A DNA stretch of 64,000 nucleotides from Eisenbergiella tayi (GTDB lineage Bacteria > Bacillota > Clostridia > Lachnospirales > Lachnospiraceae), in NCBI RefSeq assembly GCF_001881565.1, contig NZ_MPDJ01000010.1, forward strand, positions 124,001 to 188,000, written 5' to 3'. A program made the position numbers and the translations under genes. Within the stretch, counting starts at the first letter, position 1, and each line of letters begins with the position of its first letter. This document shows, one piece after another, positions 52,069 to 59,774 of this stretch. The notes under the pieces were generated by a model. The model was not told the origin of the DNA. It was given only the letters and a program-made list of their open reading frames with translations, and did no database searches.

Positions 52069-52953
52069 TTAATTTAAAACAACGAACATCCCCAGGTTGC
52101 CTCTTTTTCCATTACTTGCCCTATGGGAAAAAAGATATCCCGGATTACAGCATGTACAGATATCCGTCACACTGATATGTTCCGGCCGGATACCGGCCGA
52201 TAAGCAAACCGCCTCATTTGCCTTCCACAAATCCAGCTGGTACTTTCCGTTCCTCTTATCTTTCAGTATCTGTTCTTCTGTCATGGTTTTCACCTTTTTC
52301 ATTTCTTCGCCGGATAAAAGGTTACGGAAGGCCTCCGCCACGTCCTCGCTCACTTCATAGCAGTCCTGGCAGATTGACGGCCCAATGCCCACAAGGATAT
52401 CCTCCGGACGGGAACCAAATGCCTTCTCCATGGCTTCCACGGTCTTCCTACCCATTCCTCCGGCTGTCCCCTTCCAGCCTGAATGAGACAGTCCGACAGC
52501 GCGCTTTATGGGATCCACAAACAACAGAGGCACACAATCCGCGTAAAAGGTGGAAAGCACAATTCCGGGTTCATCCGTAATCATGCCGTCCACATCCGCA
52601 TAATCTCTGGGACGCAGGAGCCCCTTCCCTTTATCCGCTTCTGTAACATGGCGGATATTGGTAGTATGCGTCTGATCGGAAAACACAAAATCCTCCGGGG
52701 TACACCCAAGAGCCGCCGCAATCCTGCGGTAATTTTCGTTCACATTTTCCGTTTTATCGCCTCTGCTGAAGCTGACATTCATGGACCACAGATCACCCTC
52801 GCTGACGCCGCCCAGCCTTGTACTCATCAAATGCCTGACCACACCGGTTTCTTCAATCGCAGGAAAAGACAGATACTCCGCTCCCTTTATCACCGTCTGG
52901 CGCATAACCGGCCGGGATGCGTCCTTCCGCTTTATTACCGTTACATTATCCAT
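52069..52953 (-). CDS. pgeF: Peptidoglycan editing factor PgeF (YfiH/laccase-domain)
   Basis: A 294-aa member of the multicopper-polyphenol-oxidase-like family. VRHLMSTRLGGVS, FSDQTHTTNIRHV, TFYADCVPLLFVDP, GLSHSGWKGTAGG and SICQDCYEV contain the metal-site His/Cys residues. In E. coli PgeF removes L-Ser wrongly built into the peptide stem of cell-wall precursors; other members act on purine nucleosides. Length slightly above the usual 240-280. Next to yraN and rnhB. Confidence 0.93.
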   Translation of the reverse strand: MDNVTVIKRKDASRPVMRQTVIKGAEYLSFPAIEETGVVRHLMSTRLGGVSEGDLWSMNVSFSRGDKTENVNENYRRIAAALGCTPEDFVFSDQTHTTNIRHVTEADKGKGLLRPRDYADVDGMITDEPGIVLSTFYADCVPLLFVDPIKRAVGLSHSGWKGTAGGMGRKTVEAMEKAFGSRPEDILVGIGPSICQDCYEVSEDVAEAFRNLLSGEEMKKVKTMTEEQILKDKRNGKYQLDLWKANEAVCLSAGIRPEHISVTDICTCCNPGYLFSHRASNGKRGNLGMFVVLN

Positions 52954-52972
52954 GCAATCCTTTTCCTTTCTG

Positions 52973-53332
52973 TCAATACCGCCTTATATAATCAAAAGCA
53001 TTCTGATACCAGTTTACGCATTCCCCACATATTGCAACCACGTCAAACCGTACCGGAATGCTTTCCCCCAGTCTCCTTTGGTAAAGATAATAATCCGCCA
53101 CACCACATATTTTCTTTTGTTTTCCTGTTCCAACCGATTCCTCCGGATAGCCTGCATTCTTATTTTTCCTGTATTTCACCTCAAAAAAAACAAGATATTC
53201 CCCATCCCAGCCAATCAGATCCACTTCCCCCTGACGGCACCTGAAGTTTCTTTCCGCGATACGTACTCCTTTTTTCTGAAGATACAGGCTGGCCGCCTCT
53301 TCATAGGATTCCCCGAGTTTCCTTTTATTCAT
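52973..53332 (-). CDS. yraN: YraN-family putative endonuclease
   Basis: About 119 aa, matching UPF0102: GESYEEAASLYLQKKGVRIAERNFRCRQGEVDLIGWDGEYLVFFEVKYRKN. The conserved GEVDLI...FVEVK-type core is a PD-(D/E)XK nuclease-like active site. A GTG at 53338 is possible; the ATG at 53332 with GGAAGG upstream is used. It overlaps the end of rnhB, the usual gene order rnhB-yraN in clostridia. Confidence 0.93.
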   Translation of the reverse strand: MNKRKLGESYEEAASLYLQKKGVRIAERNFRCRQGEVDLIGWDGEYLVFFEVKYRKNKNAGYPEESVGTGKQKKICGVADYYLYQRRLGESIPVRFDVVAICGECVNWYQNAFDYIRRY

Positions 53333-54092
53333 TGGCACCTTCCATAAAATTTTTAATGAAGCTTCTCCTGTGGATCGGAGTAGGCCCCAGCCTCTTCAGA
53401 GCATCAATATGAGCTGCCGCTCCATACCCTTTATTGGCCTCAAAGCCGTATCCCGGAAACACACTGTCATACTGCACCATCATCCTGTCCCTGGTCACCT
53501 TGGCGATTATACTCGCCGCCGCAATGGATGCGCTCTTGGCATCCCCTTTGATAATCGGCACCTGACGCATCGGAAGTCCGGGAATCGTAACCGCATCGTT
53601 GAGCAGGATATCCGGCTTCACGCAAAGACGGCCGACAGCCTCCCTCATAGCCTCGTAAGTAGCCTGCAGGATATTGATTTCATCTATCCTTTCCGGCGAA
53701 GCATAGCCGATACCCGTGGCCACCGCCTCCTTCATAATAACCTCATAAAGTTCTTCCCTTTTCCGGGCGCTAAGCTGCTTGGAATCATTCAGATAAAGAA
53801 TACTGCAGTCTTTGGGCAGAATAACCGCTCCTGCCACCACAGGGCCTGCAAGAGGGCCTCTGCCTACCTCATCAATGCCGCAGATATATCCGGCATCCCC
53901 ATACTCTCTTTCAAAACGCAGCATGGTGAACATCCGTGCTTTTTCTTTTTCCAGCGCTTCCAGCCTTTTTTCCGCTTTTGCGATTTCAGCCTTTATCCCG
54001 CTTCGTTCATCCTCTTTATAGGCCTCTATAAGCTCCGGAAGCCGCTCTGTGGGACAATTGCCGAACTGCTCTTTTATCTCCTGTATTTTCAT
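53325..54092 (-). CDS. rnhB: Ribonuclease HII
   Basis: A 255-aa enzyme cutting the RNA strand of RNA-DNA hybrids and single ribonucleotides in DNA. GIDEVGRGPLAGPVVAGAV carries the first active-site Asp-Glu. KGDAKSASIAAASIIAKVTRDRMM and the later GYGAAAHIDAL region complete the site. The N-terminal 75 residues (KRLEALEKEKARMFTML) are the helical extension common to Gram-positive RNase HII. Confidence 0.97.
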   Translation of the reverse strand: MKIQEIKEQFGNCPTERLPELIEAYKEDERSGIKAEIAKAEKRLEALEKEKARMFTMLRFEREYGDAGYICGIDEVGRGPLAGPVVAGAVILPKDCSILYLNDSKQLSARKREELYEVIMKEAVATGIGYASPERIDEINILQATYEAMREAVGRLCVKPDILLNDAVTIPGLPMRQVPIIKGDAKSASIAAASIIAKVTRDRMMVQYDSVFPGYGFEANKGYGAAAHIDALKRLGPTPIHRRSFIKNFMEGANE

Positions 54093-54115
54093 CTCTGATA
54101 CCTGCCCTTATTTCA

Positions 54116-54655
54116 TCACTGATGCTTCAGAACACCGAATTTATTCAGCGGCCAGATTCTTACCCAGGCCTTACCGATAATATTGCTGCGGCGGATATTC
54201 CCCACGCTGGGATCCCGGCTGTCCGAACTGTTATTCCGGTTGTCTCCCATCACAAAGTACTCATCATCCCCTAAAGTGATCGGTTCTACTGCCAGTCCGG
54301 CAAAATTAATGGTTTCTTTTCCATAGTCCTCGTTCAGTATTTGTCCGTTTATATATATATTGCCCTGTAAATCAATCTGCACCGTTTCTCCCGGCAGACC
54401 GATGATACGCTTTACATAAAAAGTTTTCTCCGCATATTGAAAGGGGAATACAATAATATCAAATCGCTGCGGTTCTGAAAAGCGGTAGGATATTTTATCC
54501 AGTATCAACTGATCGTTATTGCTTAAGGTAGGTTCCATGGAGCTGCCGCTCACAGACGTTCTCTGCCCGACAAAGGTAATCAAAAGGTAGGTCCCCAACA
54601 GTACCACCAGGATGTAAAGAATTGTACTGAAAATTTCCTTTACCACATTTTTCAT
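54116..54655 (-). CDS. lepB: Signal peptidase I (second copy)
   Basis: About 179 aa. N-terminal membrane anchor (FSTILYILVVLLGTYLLITFVG), catalytic Ser in SGSSMEPTL, catalytic Lys in FYVKRIIGLPGE and the GDNRNNSSDSRD box. It cleaves signal peptides from exported proteins. The frame is open to a TTG at 54670; the ATG at 54655 with GGAG 9 nt upstream is preferred. It lies 24 bp after rbgA. A second SPase I gene lies just upstream of rbgA, so the pair may be an old duplication. Confidence 0.95.
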   Translation of the reverse strand: MKNVVKEIFSTILYILVVLLGTYLLITFVGQRTSVSGSSMEPTLSNNDQLILDKISYRFSEPQRFDIIVFPFQYAEKTFYVKRIIGLPGETVQIDLQGNIYINGQILNEDYGKETINFAGLAVEPITLGDDEYFVMGDNRNNSSDSRDPSVGNIRRSNIIGKAWVRIWPLNKFGVLKHQ

Positions 54656-54679
54656 TTTCTTATGCTCCAATCTGTTTTA

Positions 54680-55519
54680 TTACGGCCTTTCCAGAGAAAT
54701 TCTTCCCAATCTGCCGCTTCTGAAATCATCGGTCACCAGCTGGGCCGCTCTGCTCAAATCCGGTTCGCCGCCCTTCTTGTAACACTTACGCCTTTCGGCT
54801 GCCGCCTCCAGCACCTGTACCGGCGTTTCCTCCCCGGTAAGGCCGTATCTCTCCTTCAGAAGAGGGAGATACCATTCCTGCAGAAAGCTTATCAGGTCGA
54901 CGGCCAGTTCATCCATAATGATGATTTCATCGTTCATGGAGCCTATAAATGCCAGTTTCATGCCAACGCTCTGGTCTTCAAATTTGGGCCAGAGGATTCC
55001 GGGTGTATCCAGAAGCTCCAGTCCTTTATTCAGCCTGATCCACTGTTTTCCTTTGGTTACACCGGGCTTATTGCCCGTTTTAGTACATGCCTTTCCGGCA
55101 AAAGAATTGATAAAAGTAGACTTCCCCACATTGGGTATCCCGACCACCATAGCCCGTACCGGACGGTTCAGGATTCCCCGCTTCCTGTCTCTCTCAATTT
55201 TTTCCCTGCACACCTCCTGCACGGCTCCCTGAATAGCCTTCATTCCCTGCCCGCTCTGCGCGTTGATTTCCAGAGACTTGATCCCCTGCTCCTGAAACCA
55301 GGCTGTCCATGCCCTGTTGCATGCCGGATCCGCCAAATCAGACTTATTCATAAGAACCAGCCTCGACTTATTCCTCCCAAGCTCATCAATATCCGGATTC
55401 CGGCTGCTTAAGGGAATTCTTGCATCCACCAGCTCTATAATCAAATCTATCAGCTTGATATCTTCCTGCATAGCACGCCTTGCTTTCGTCATATGCCCAG
55501 GATACCATTGGTAATTCAT
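54680..55519 (-). CDS. rbgA: 50S biogenesis GTPase RbgA (YlqF)
   Basis: A 279-aa circularly permuted GTPase. G4 (NKSDLAD) and G5 precede G1 (GIPNVGKST) and G3 (DTPGILWPKF), and the N-terminal NYQWYPGHMTKARR is invariant. It helps load late proteins such as L16 onto the large subunit. GGAGT precedes the ATG. Placed between two signal peptidase genes downstream of rplS, as in bacilli and clostridia. Confidence 0.97.
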   Translation of the reverse strand: MNYQWYPGHMTKARRAMQEDIKLIDLIIELVDARIPLSSRNPDIDELGRNKSRLVLMNKSDLADPACNRAWTAWFQEQGIKSLEINAQSGQGMKAIQGAVQEVCREKIERDRKRGILNRPVRAMVVGIPNVGKSTFINSFAGKACTKTGNKPGVTKGKQWIRLNKGLELLDTPGILWPKFEDQSVGMKLAFIGSMNDEIIIMDELAVDLISFLQEWYLPLLKERYGLTGEETPVQVLEAAAERRKCYKKGGEPDLSRAAQLVTDDFRSGRLGRISLERP

Positions 55520-55568
55520 GCCAAACTCCTATCTGCCTGCCCCTGCAGGCGTGCGCTTTTTCCGCACC

Positions 55569-56150
55569 TTATTTAATCGGCCCCATAGAATTGCTGCCCT
55601 CACTTAACTTAAACCAAGCCTTGCCCACAATATCATCCCGTGCGACAGCGCCTATATTCCCGGACCTGCTGTCCTCACTGCTGTTACAGTTATCCCCCAG
55701 AACAAAATACTCATCATTCCCAAGCTTTATCTCATGCTCCGCGATCCCCGCATCCGCAATCAAATCATAAGTATCATCCTCCACCGGAGCCCCGTTCACA
55801 TAAAGAATACCCTCCGCAATCTGCACCGTTTCCCCCGGAACAGCCACCACACGCTTCACATAATAATGCGTATTCTGGTTCCCGTTAGGCAGAAAAACCA
55901 CCACATCCCCGGCCTTCGGATTAGAAAGCTTATAAATAAACCTGTTTATCAGAATCTCCTGCCCATTATAAAGCGCCGGCTCCATAGAAACCCCAATCAC
56001 ACTCGTCCGTATCCCCACAAAATAAACAATCACAAAAGCCAGGAAAGCAGCAATCGCTATCCCCAGTACATAACTGAGAATCTCATGAAGTATCGCCGTA
56101 CTTATTTTCTTCCGTCTCCTATAAAAGCTTAATCCCTTAGACTTTCTCAT
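55569..56150 (-). CDS. lepB: Signal peptidase I (first copy)
   Basis: A 193-aa type I signal peptidase. Basic N-terminus, membrane segment (YVLGIAIAAFLAFVIVYFVG), Ser in IGVSMEPALYNG, Lys in YYVKRVVAVPGE, and box GDNCNSSEDSRS (Cys where its paralogue has Arg). Codon use differs slightly from its paralogue at 54116. It is separated from rplS by a 261-bp foldback element, and the ATG at 56150 follows GGATATGG. Confidence 0.95.
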   Translation of the reverse strand: MRKSKGLSFYRRRKKISTAILHEILSYVLGIAIAAFLAFVIVYFVGIRTSVIGVSMEPALYNGQEILINRFIYKLSNPKAGDVVVFLPNGNQNTHYYVKRVVAVPGETVQIAEGILYVNGAPVEDDTYDLIADAGIAEHEIKLGNDEYFVLGDNCNSSEDSRSGNIGAVARDDIVGKAWFKLSEGSNSMGPIK

Positions 56151-56286
56151 CCGTAATTTTCCATATCCCGTCGTAAAATTTCAGTTCCCAAACAATGATA
56201 CCATTCTATCACGAAATATATTCAACTGGCAAGCAGACAACTTTGTGTGCATTATTTGTCCCTTATTTTTTCCTATAACTACACCA
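56151..56286. other. AT-rich spacer before lepB
   Basis: About 135 bp without a coding frame, lying between the foldback element and the lepB start. It contains TATCACGAAATATATTC-like AT-rich sequence, where the lepB promoter would be expected, but I cannot assign boxes with confidence. Confidence 0.4.
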
Positions 56287-56547
56287 GTTCCCTTCCCTGC
56301 TTTCGTAGTGTCCTCAGCCATGGGTGTCCTCCCGGTCTTTCCGGTTCGGTTGGCACACTGCAAGGATTCCTGTAAGGGCCGTATAAATACGCCGGTCCTT
56401 AGGTTGCGTCCTGTGCAACCTTAGTACCGCTGCGTATTTATCCGAGCGAGAGCGTGCCCGCACAGGAACCTTGCAGTGCGCCGACCGAACCGGAAAGACC
56501 GGGAGGACACCCATGGCTGAGGACACAACGAAAGCAGGGAAGGGAAC
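56287..56547. repeat. 261-bp foldback (long inverted repeat) between rplS and lepB
   Basis: Left arm 56287-56373 and right arm 56462-56547 are inverted copies with only about four differences in 86 positions. Between them, shorter matches continue: TATAAATACGC and its inverse, then a terminal hairpin AGGTTGC/GCAACCT near 56401-56420. Both arms translate to the same spurious peptide (MAEDTTKAGKGT). It is more GC-rich than its flanks, and a plus or minus transcript would fold into one long stem. It looks like a MITE-type or palindromic mobile unit, but no transposase or target duplication was recognised. Confidence 0.8.
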
Positions 56548-56610
56548 GCCTCCGCCCCAAAAGCAAAAAGAGGCAACCACCACAGCGGCTGCCCCTCATA
56601 CCGTATCCGA

Positions 56611-56958
56611 TTATTTTACCAGTTCTTTAACCTTAGCCTTCTTACCTACTCTGTCTCTTAAATAATTCAGCTTAGCTCTTCTTACTTTACCTTTTCTAAC
56701 CAGTTCCACTCTCTCTACATTGGGAGAATGCAGCGGCCATGTCTTCTCAACACCGATGCCGTTAGAGGTCTTTCTTACAGTAAAGGTAGCCCTGTTGCTG
56801 CCGCCCTGCTTTTTCAGGACAACACCTTCGAATACCTGAACTCTTTCACGGTTTCCTTCTTTGATTTTACCATAAACTCTTACGGTATCACCAACACTGA
56901 ATTCCGGAACTTCTGCTTTCAGCTGTTCTGCTTCAATTGCTTTAATAATATCATTCAT
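56611..56958 (-). CDS. rplS: 50S ribosomal protein L19
   Basis: A 115-aa protein with the L19 fold: FSVGDTVRVYGKIKEGNRERVQVFEGVV, GIGVEKTWPLHSPNVE and KGKVRRAKLNYLRDRVGKKAK. The ATG at 56958 has GGAGG 8 nt upstream; the frame is open to 57051, but that reaches into the promoter. It sits at the subunit interface of the ribosome. Own promoter at 57037-57065. Confidence 0.98.
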   Translation of the reverse strand: MNDIIKAIEAEQLKAEVPEFSVGDTVRVYGKIKEGNRERVQVFEGVVLKKQGGSNRATFTVRKTSNGIGVEKTWPLHSPNVERVELVRKGKVRRAKLNYLRDRVGKKAKVKELVK

Positions 56959-57036
56959 TGCTTTTCCTCCTGATTTATCGGATGTTCTTAATACATTTCC
57001 TGTAACAGAGGACCATCTCGTTTTCGCAACGTTTAT

Positions 57037-57065
57037 AATATACCATATCATACCTGCAAAAGCAA
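57037..57065 (-). promoter_or_regulatory. Promoter of rplS
   Basis: Minus-strand TTGCTT (57060-57065), 17-bp spacer with TGG before TATATT (57037-57042). It lies between trmD-GNAT and rplS, about 80 bp before the rplS start. Confidence 0.65.
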
Positions 57066-57111
57066 GTACTAATTGCCATCAAATTACCCATCTGTACCCA
57101 TCAAATTCTTT

Positions 57112-58512
57112 TTAGGAAATCCAATATACCGTATCTCTAACGATACGCAGCCCCAGCTTTTGCTGAAGCTTAACCGAGGCTTCATTATCAGTAAAAATCT
57201 GACAGAAAGGAACCCAGCCCTTTTCCAGAATACGGTTAATCAGATGCCGTTCCAGCGCTTCTGCGATACCCTGTCTGCGGAATTCTTCAAAAACCTCCAG
57301 GATCCCCATGCTCCCCTCCGCATGCATGCCTATAAAGCCTGTTAGCTTTCCGTCCGCAAAAGCGCCGTACATCATCCCGGAACGAAGCCGTTCTTCCAGA
57401 TAGCCTTTGTCATGAACCGCGTGATAATGAAAATATACCTCCTCCAAATAAGAAGTATCCAGTGTTTTTATACAAAAACGGGAATCTTCTTCCAAAGGAG
57501 TCTTCCTGGTATACACAGCCTGGACGCATGTATTGATTACGGAACCCTTAAAACGCCTGCAGATACTCTCCTTCAGGAATTCCTGATGAGCCACATACAA
57601 TCCGTCCTTCAATCCTCTGGGAATAAGGGAAAGGAGTCTTTCGCCCATATCCTCGTCCGCGGCGGACATCATATAAGCGCCGCTCGGCACATCCCTGAGC
57701 AGCACACCTTCTTCTTCTCCGCACAGAAGCTCTCCCTGTCCCCGGCGTATGACTTCAATCATATCCATGTGGGCTATTTTTTTCTTAAGCAGCCAGGAAA
57801 GGGCTTTGCCTTCCCTTGCATAAGCCTCATACAGATCAGGTCTGCGCTCCCTGGTACGCTCCTCCGACTGCAGCAGACGCCATTTATCCACCTTTGCATG
57901 ATCCCCTGATAAAAGAATATCAGGCACCGTTTTGCCCTGCCAAACCTCCGGACGTGTATACTGGGGATATTCCAGAAGATTATTATGAAAGGATTCAAAT
58001 TCCGCCGACTCTTCATTTTTCAGCACACCGGGAACGAGACGGGATACGGCATCTATCATAACCATAGAGGGAAGTTCACCTCCGGTGAGTACGTAATCCC
58101 CTATGGAAACATAATCCGTGACAATGGTTTCAAGAACCCTTTCATCAATCCCTTCATAGTGACCACACAAAAAGACCAGTTCGTCCTCCAAAGCCAGCTC
58201 CTGCGCCATCTGCTGATTAAAAACCCTTCCCTGAGGGGTTACGTAGATCACTCTGGGCTTTTTCCCGTCATTTTCAAGGATTTTCTCTTCTATGGAACGA
58301 TAGGCGTCATAAACGGGCTGTGCCTGCATCAGCATACCGGCTCCGCCCCCATACGGATAATCATCCACTTTCTTATGCTTATTCTCCGTAAAATCCCGAA
58401 TATTTACCGTTTCCAGGCTGATATGGCCTTCTGCAGCCGCACGGCCAAGAATACTGGTATTCAGGCCGCCCGACACCATATCCGGAAAAAGGGTTAACAC
58501 ATGGAAATTCAT
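57112..58512 (-). CDS. trmD: tRNA (guanine-N1)-methyltransferase fused to a GNAT acetyltransferase
   Basis: A 466-aa two-part protein. Residues 1-240 are a complete TrmD: FHVLTLFPDMVSGGL, KVDDYPYGGGAGMLMQAQPVYDA, FLCGHYEGIDERV, SIGDYVLTGGELP and PEVWQGKTVPDILLSGDHAKVDKWR. It methylates G37 of tRNAs reading codons starting with C. Residues of about 270-466 form a GNAT-type domain (GAFADGKLTGFIGMHAEGSMGILEVFEEFRRQGIAEALERHLI, DNEASVKLQQKLGL), with the acetyl-CoA loop RRQGIA. No stop or restart separates them. The ATG overlaps rimM by 4 bp. The target of the acetyltransferase part is unknown. Confidence 0.93.
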   Translation of the reverse strand: MNFHVLTLFPDMVSGGLNTSILGRAAAEGHISLETVNIRDFTENKHKKVDDYPYGGGAGMLMQAQPVYDAYRSIEEKILENDGKKPRVIYVTPQGRVFNQQMAQELALEDELVFLCGHYEGIDERVLETIVTDYVSIGDYVLTGGELPSMVMIDAVSRLVPGVLKNEESAEFESFHNNLLEYPQYTRPEVWQGKTVPDILLSGDHAKVDKWRLLQSEERTRERRPDLYEAYAREGKALSWLLKKKIAHMDMIEVIRRGQGELLCGEEEGVLLRDVPSGAYMMSAADEDMGERLLSLIPRGLKDGLYVAHQEFLKESICRRFKGSVINTCVQAVYTRKTPLEEDSRFCIKTLDTSYLEEVYFHYHAVHDKGYLEERLRSGMMYGAFADGKLTGFIGMHAEGSMGILEVFEEFRRQGIAEALERHLINRILEKGWVPFCQIFTDNEASVKLQQKLGLRIVRDTVYWIS

Positions 58513-59051
58513 TCCTTATTTCCTCCCCTGCCATCATTTCCCAAATCCAGCAGGCCATCCAGCAAATGCACTCGCATTCTTGCCTTTTCCACATCAACCT
58601 CAAGAATACATTCTTTAATCGCAGGAATCAGGACCGAACCTCCCTGAAGCAAGGTTACCTCATATACATCATTTGCCCCTGTGGTAATGACATCCCTGAG
58701 AGTGCCCAATACAGTTCCGTCCTCTGTTTCCACAGTCATATCGATTAAATCGGCAATAAAAAACTCATCCTTTTTTAAACGTACCGCATTATCCCTTGTT
58801 ACATACAGGCTGGCTTTCCTGAATTTTTCCACATCATTGATGTCATCAAGCCCTTTAAATTTGAGAATGACTAACTGTTTAAAAAATTTTACTCCCTCTA
58901 TTTCCAGCGTTCTTGTTTCCTTCCCGCTGTCCAGTATCACCTGCTTCAGCCTTCTGAATCTGGCCGGATCGTCCGTGGTGGGATAAACCTTTACTTCTCC
59001 CTTTAATCCATGAGAAGCCGTAATGATCCCCACCTGCAGTCTCTGCTCCAT
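58509..59051 (-). CDS. rimM: 16S rRNA processing protein RimM
   Basis: A 180-aa 30S maturation factor with an N-terminal RimM barrel (LQVGIITASHGLKGEVKVYPTTDDPARF) and a C-terminal PRC-barrel (FFIADLIDMTVETEDGTVLGTL, NDVYEVTLLQGGSVLIPAI). The ATG at 59051 follows GGAGGATTAGG closely. The longer frame to 59108 extends into the gap after khpA. Adjacent to rpsP and trmD as in most bacteria. Confidence 0.96.
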   Translation of the reverse strand: MEQRLQVGIITASHGLKGEVKVYPTTDDPARFRRLKQVILDSGKETRTLEIEGVKFFKQLVILKFKGLDDINDVEKFRKASLYVTRDNAVRLKKDEFFIADLIDMTVETEDGTVLGTLRDVITTGANDVYEVTLLQGGSVLIPAIKECILEVDVEKARMRVHLLDGLLDLGNDGRGGNKE

Positions 59052-59131
59052 CCTAATCCTCCAAAACAAATCTAAGTTTCCCATTCTGAAACAAAAAGCC
59101 GCTTCCATAAAGGGAGCAGCCTTTTATCGTA

Positions 59132-59359
59132 TCAGATGATTTCTACATCCACATGTTTTTTGTCTCCCAGCGCTGCCGCTTTTACAACCGCACGGATTGC
59201 TTTGGCGATACGGCCCTGTTTACCAATTACTTTACCCATGTCGGACGGCGCAACGTGAAGTTCTATCGTCGTTATTTTCCCATCTTCTTTTTCCGTAACG
59301 ACTACTTCCTCCGGGTTGTCAACAAGTGCCTTGGCAATTACTTCAACCAGTTCTTTCAT
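59132..59359 (-). CDS. khpA: KH-domain RNA-binding protein KhpA
   Basis: A 75-aa single KH domain (ELVEVIAKALVDNPEEVVVTE, LHVAPSDMGKVIGKQGRIAKAIRAVVKAAA with the GKQG RNA-binding loop). KhpA works with KhpB/Jag on RNA and cell-division control. Start chosen at 59359, where GGAGGG precedes; the frame extends to 59377. It lies between rpsP and rimM, its normal site. Confidence 0.96.
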   Translation of the reverse strand: MKELVEVIAKALVDNPEEVVVTEKEDGKITTIELHVAPSDMGKVIGKQGRIAKAIRAVVKAAALGDKKHVDVEII

Positions 59360-59425
59360 CACTTTCCCTCCATTCAACCGGATACCCGCAGCCAGTGCCG
59401 ATATCCTCTTCTTAGCAAAGAGGTC

Positions 59426-59671
59426 TTATTTCTCGATTCCCGCTGCTTTGAAGATTTTGCTGACTACCTCTGTGGGCTGTGCACCATTGTTCAGCCATTT
59501 CTTTGCCAGTTCTTCATTTACCTTGAATTCACTGGGATTCTTGTTAGGATCATAGGTTCCGATTTCTTCGATGAATCTGCCGTCTCTGGGAGATCTGGAA
59601 TCTGCCACGATAATTCTGTAAAAAGGAGCCTTCTTCTGTCCCATTCTTCTTAATCTGATCTTTACTGCCAT
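59426..59671 (-). CDS. rpsP: 30S ribosomal protein S16
   Basis: An 81-aa protein beginning MAVKIRLRRMGQKKAPFYRIIVADSR, the invariant S16 start, with DGRFIEEIGTYDP following. GGAGGT precedes the ATG. It is part of the ffh-rpsP-khpA-rimM-trmD cluster and is needed for 30S assembly. Confidence 0.98.
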   Translation of the reverse strand: MAVKIRLRRMGQKKAPFYRIIVADSRSPRDGRFIEEIGTYDPNKNPSEFKVNEELAKKWLNNGAQPTEVVSKIFKAAGIEK

Positions 59672-59774
59672 TTTTTCTTACCTCCGGAAATATTTGCTTA
59701 TTTTTTATTATTTATTCTCGCGAATGCAATGACTGCCCGCGGTGTCAAATGACCTGTTGCTTAAGGCCATTTGG

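Noticed and set aside
56314..56665. Two small frames starting or ending with the peptide MAEDTTKAGKG
   Set aside because: Both come from the arms of the inverted repeat read on opposite strands. They lack convincing start sites and are explained by the foldback.
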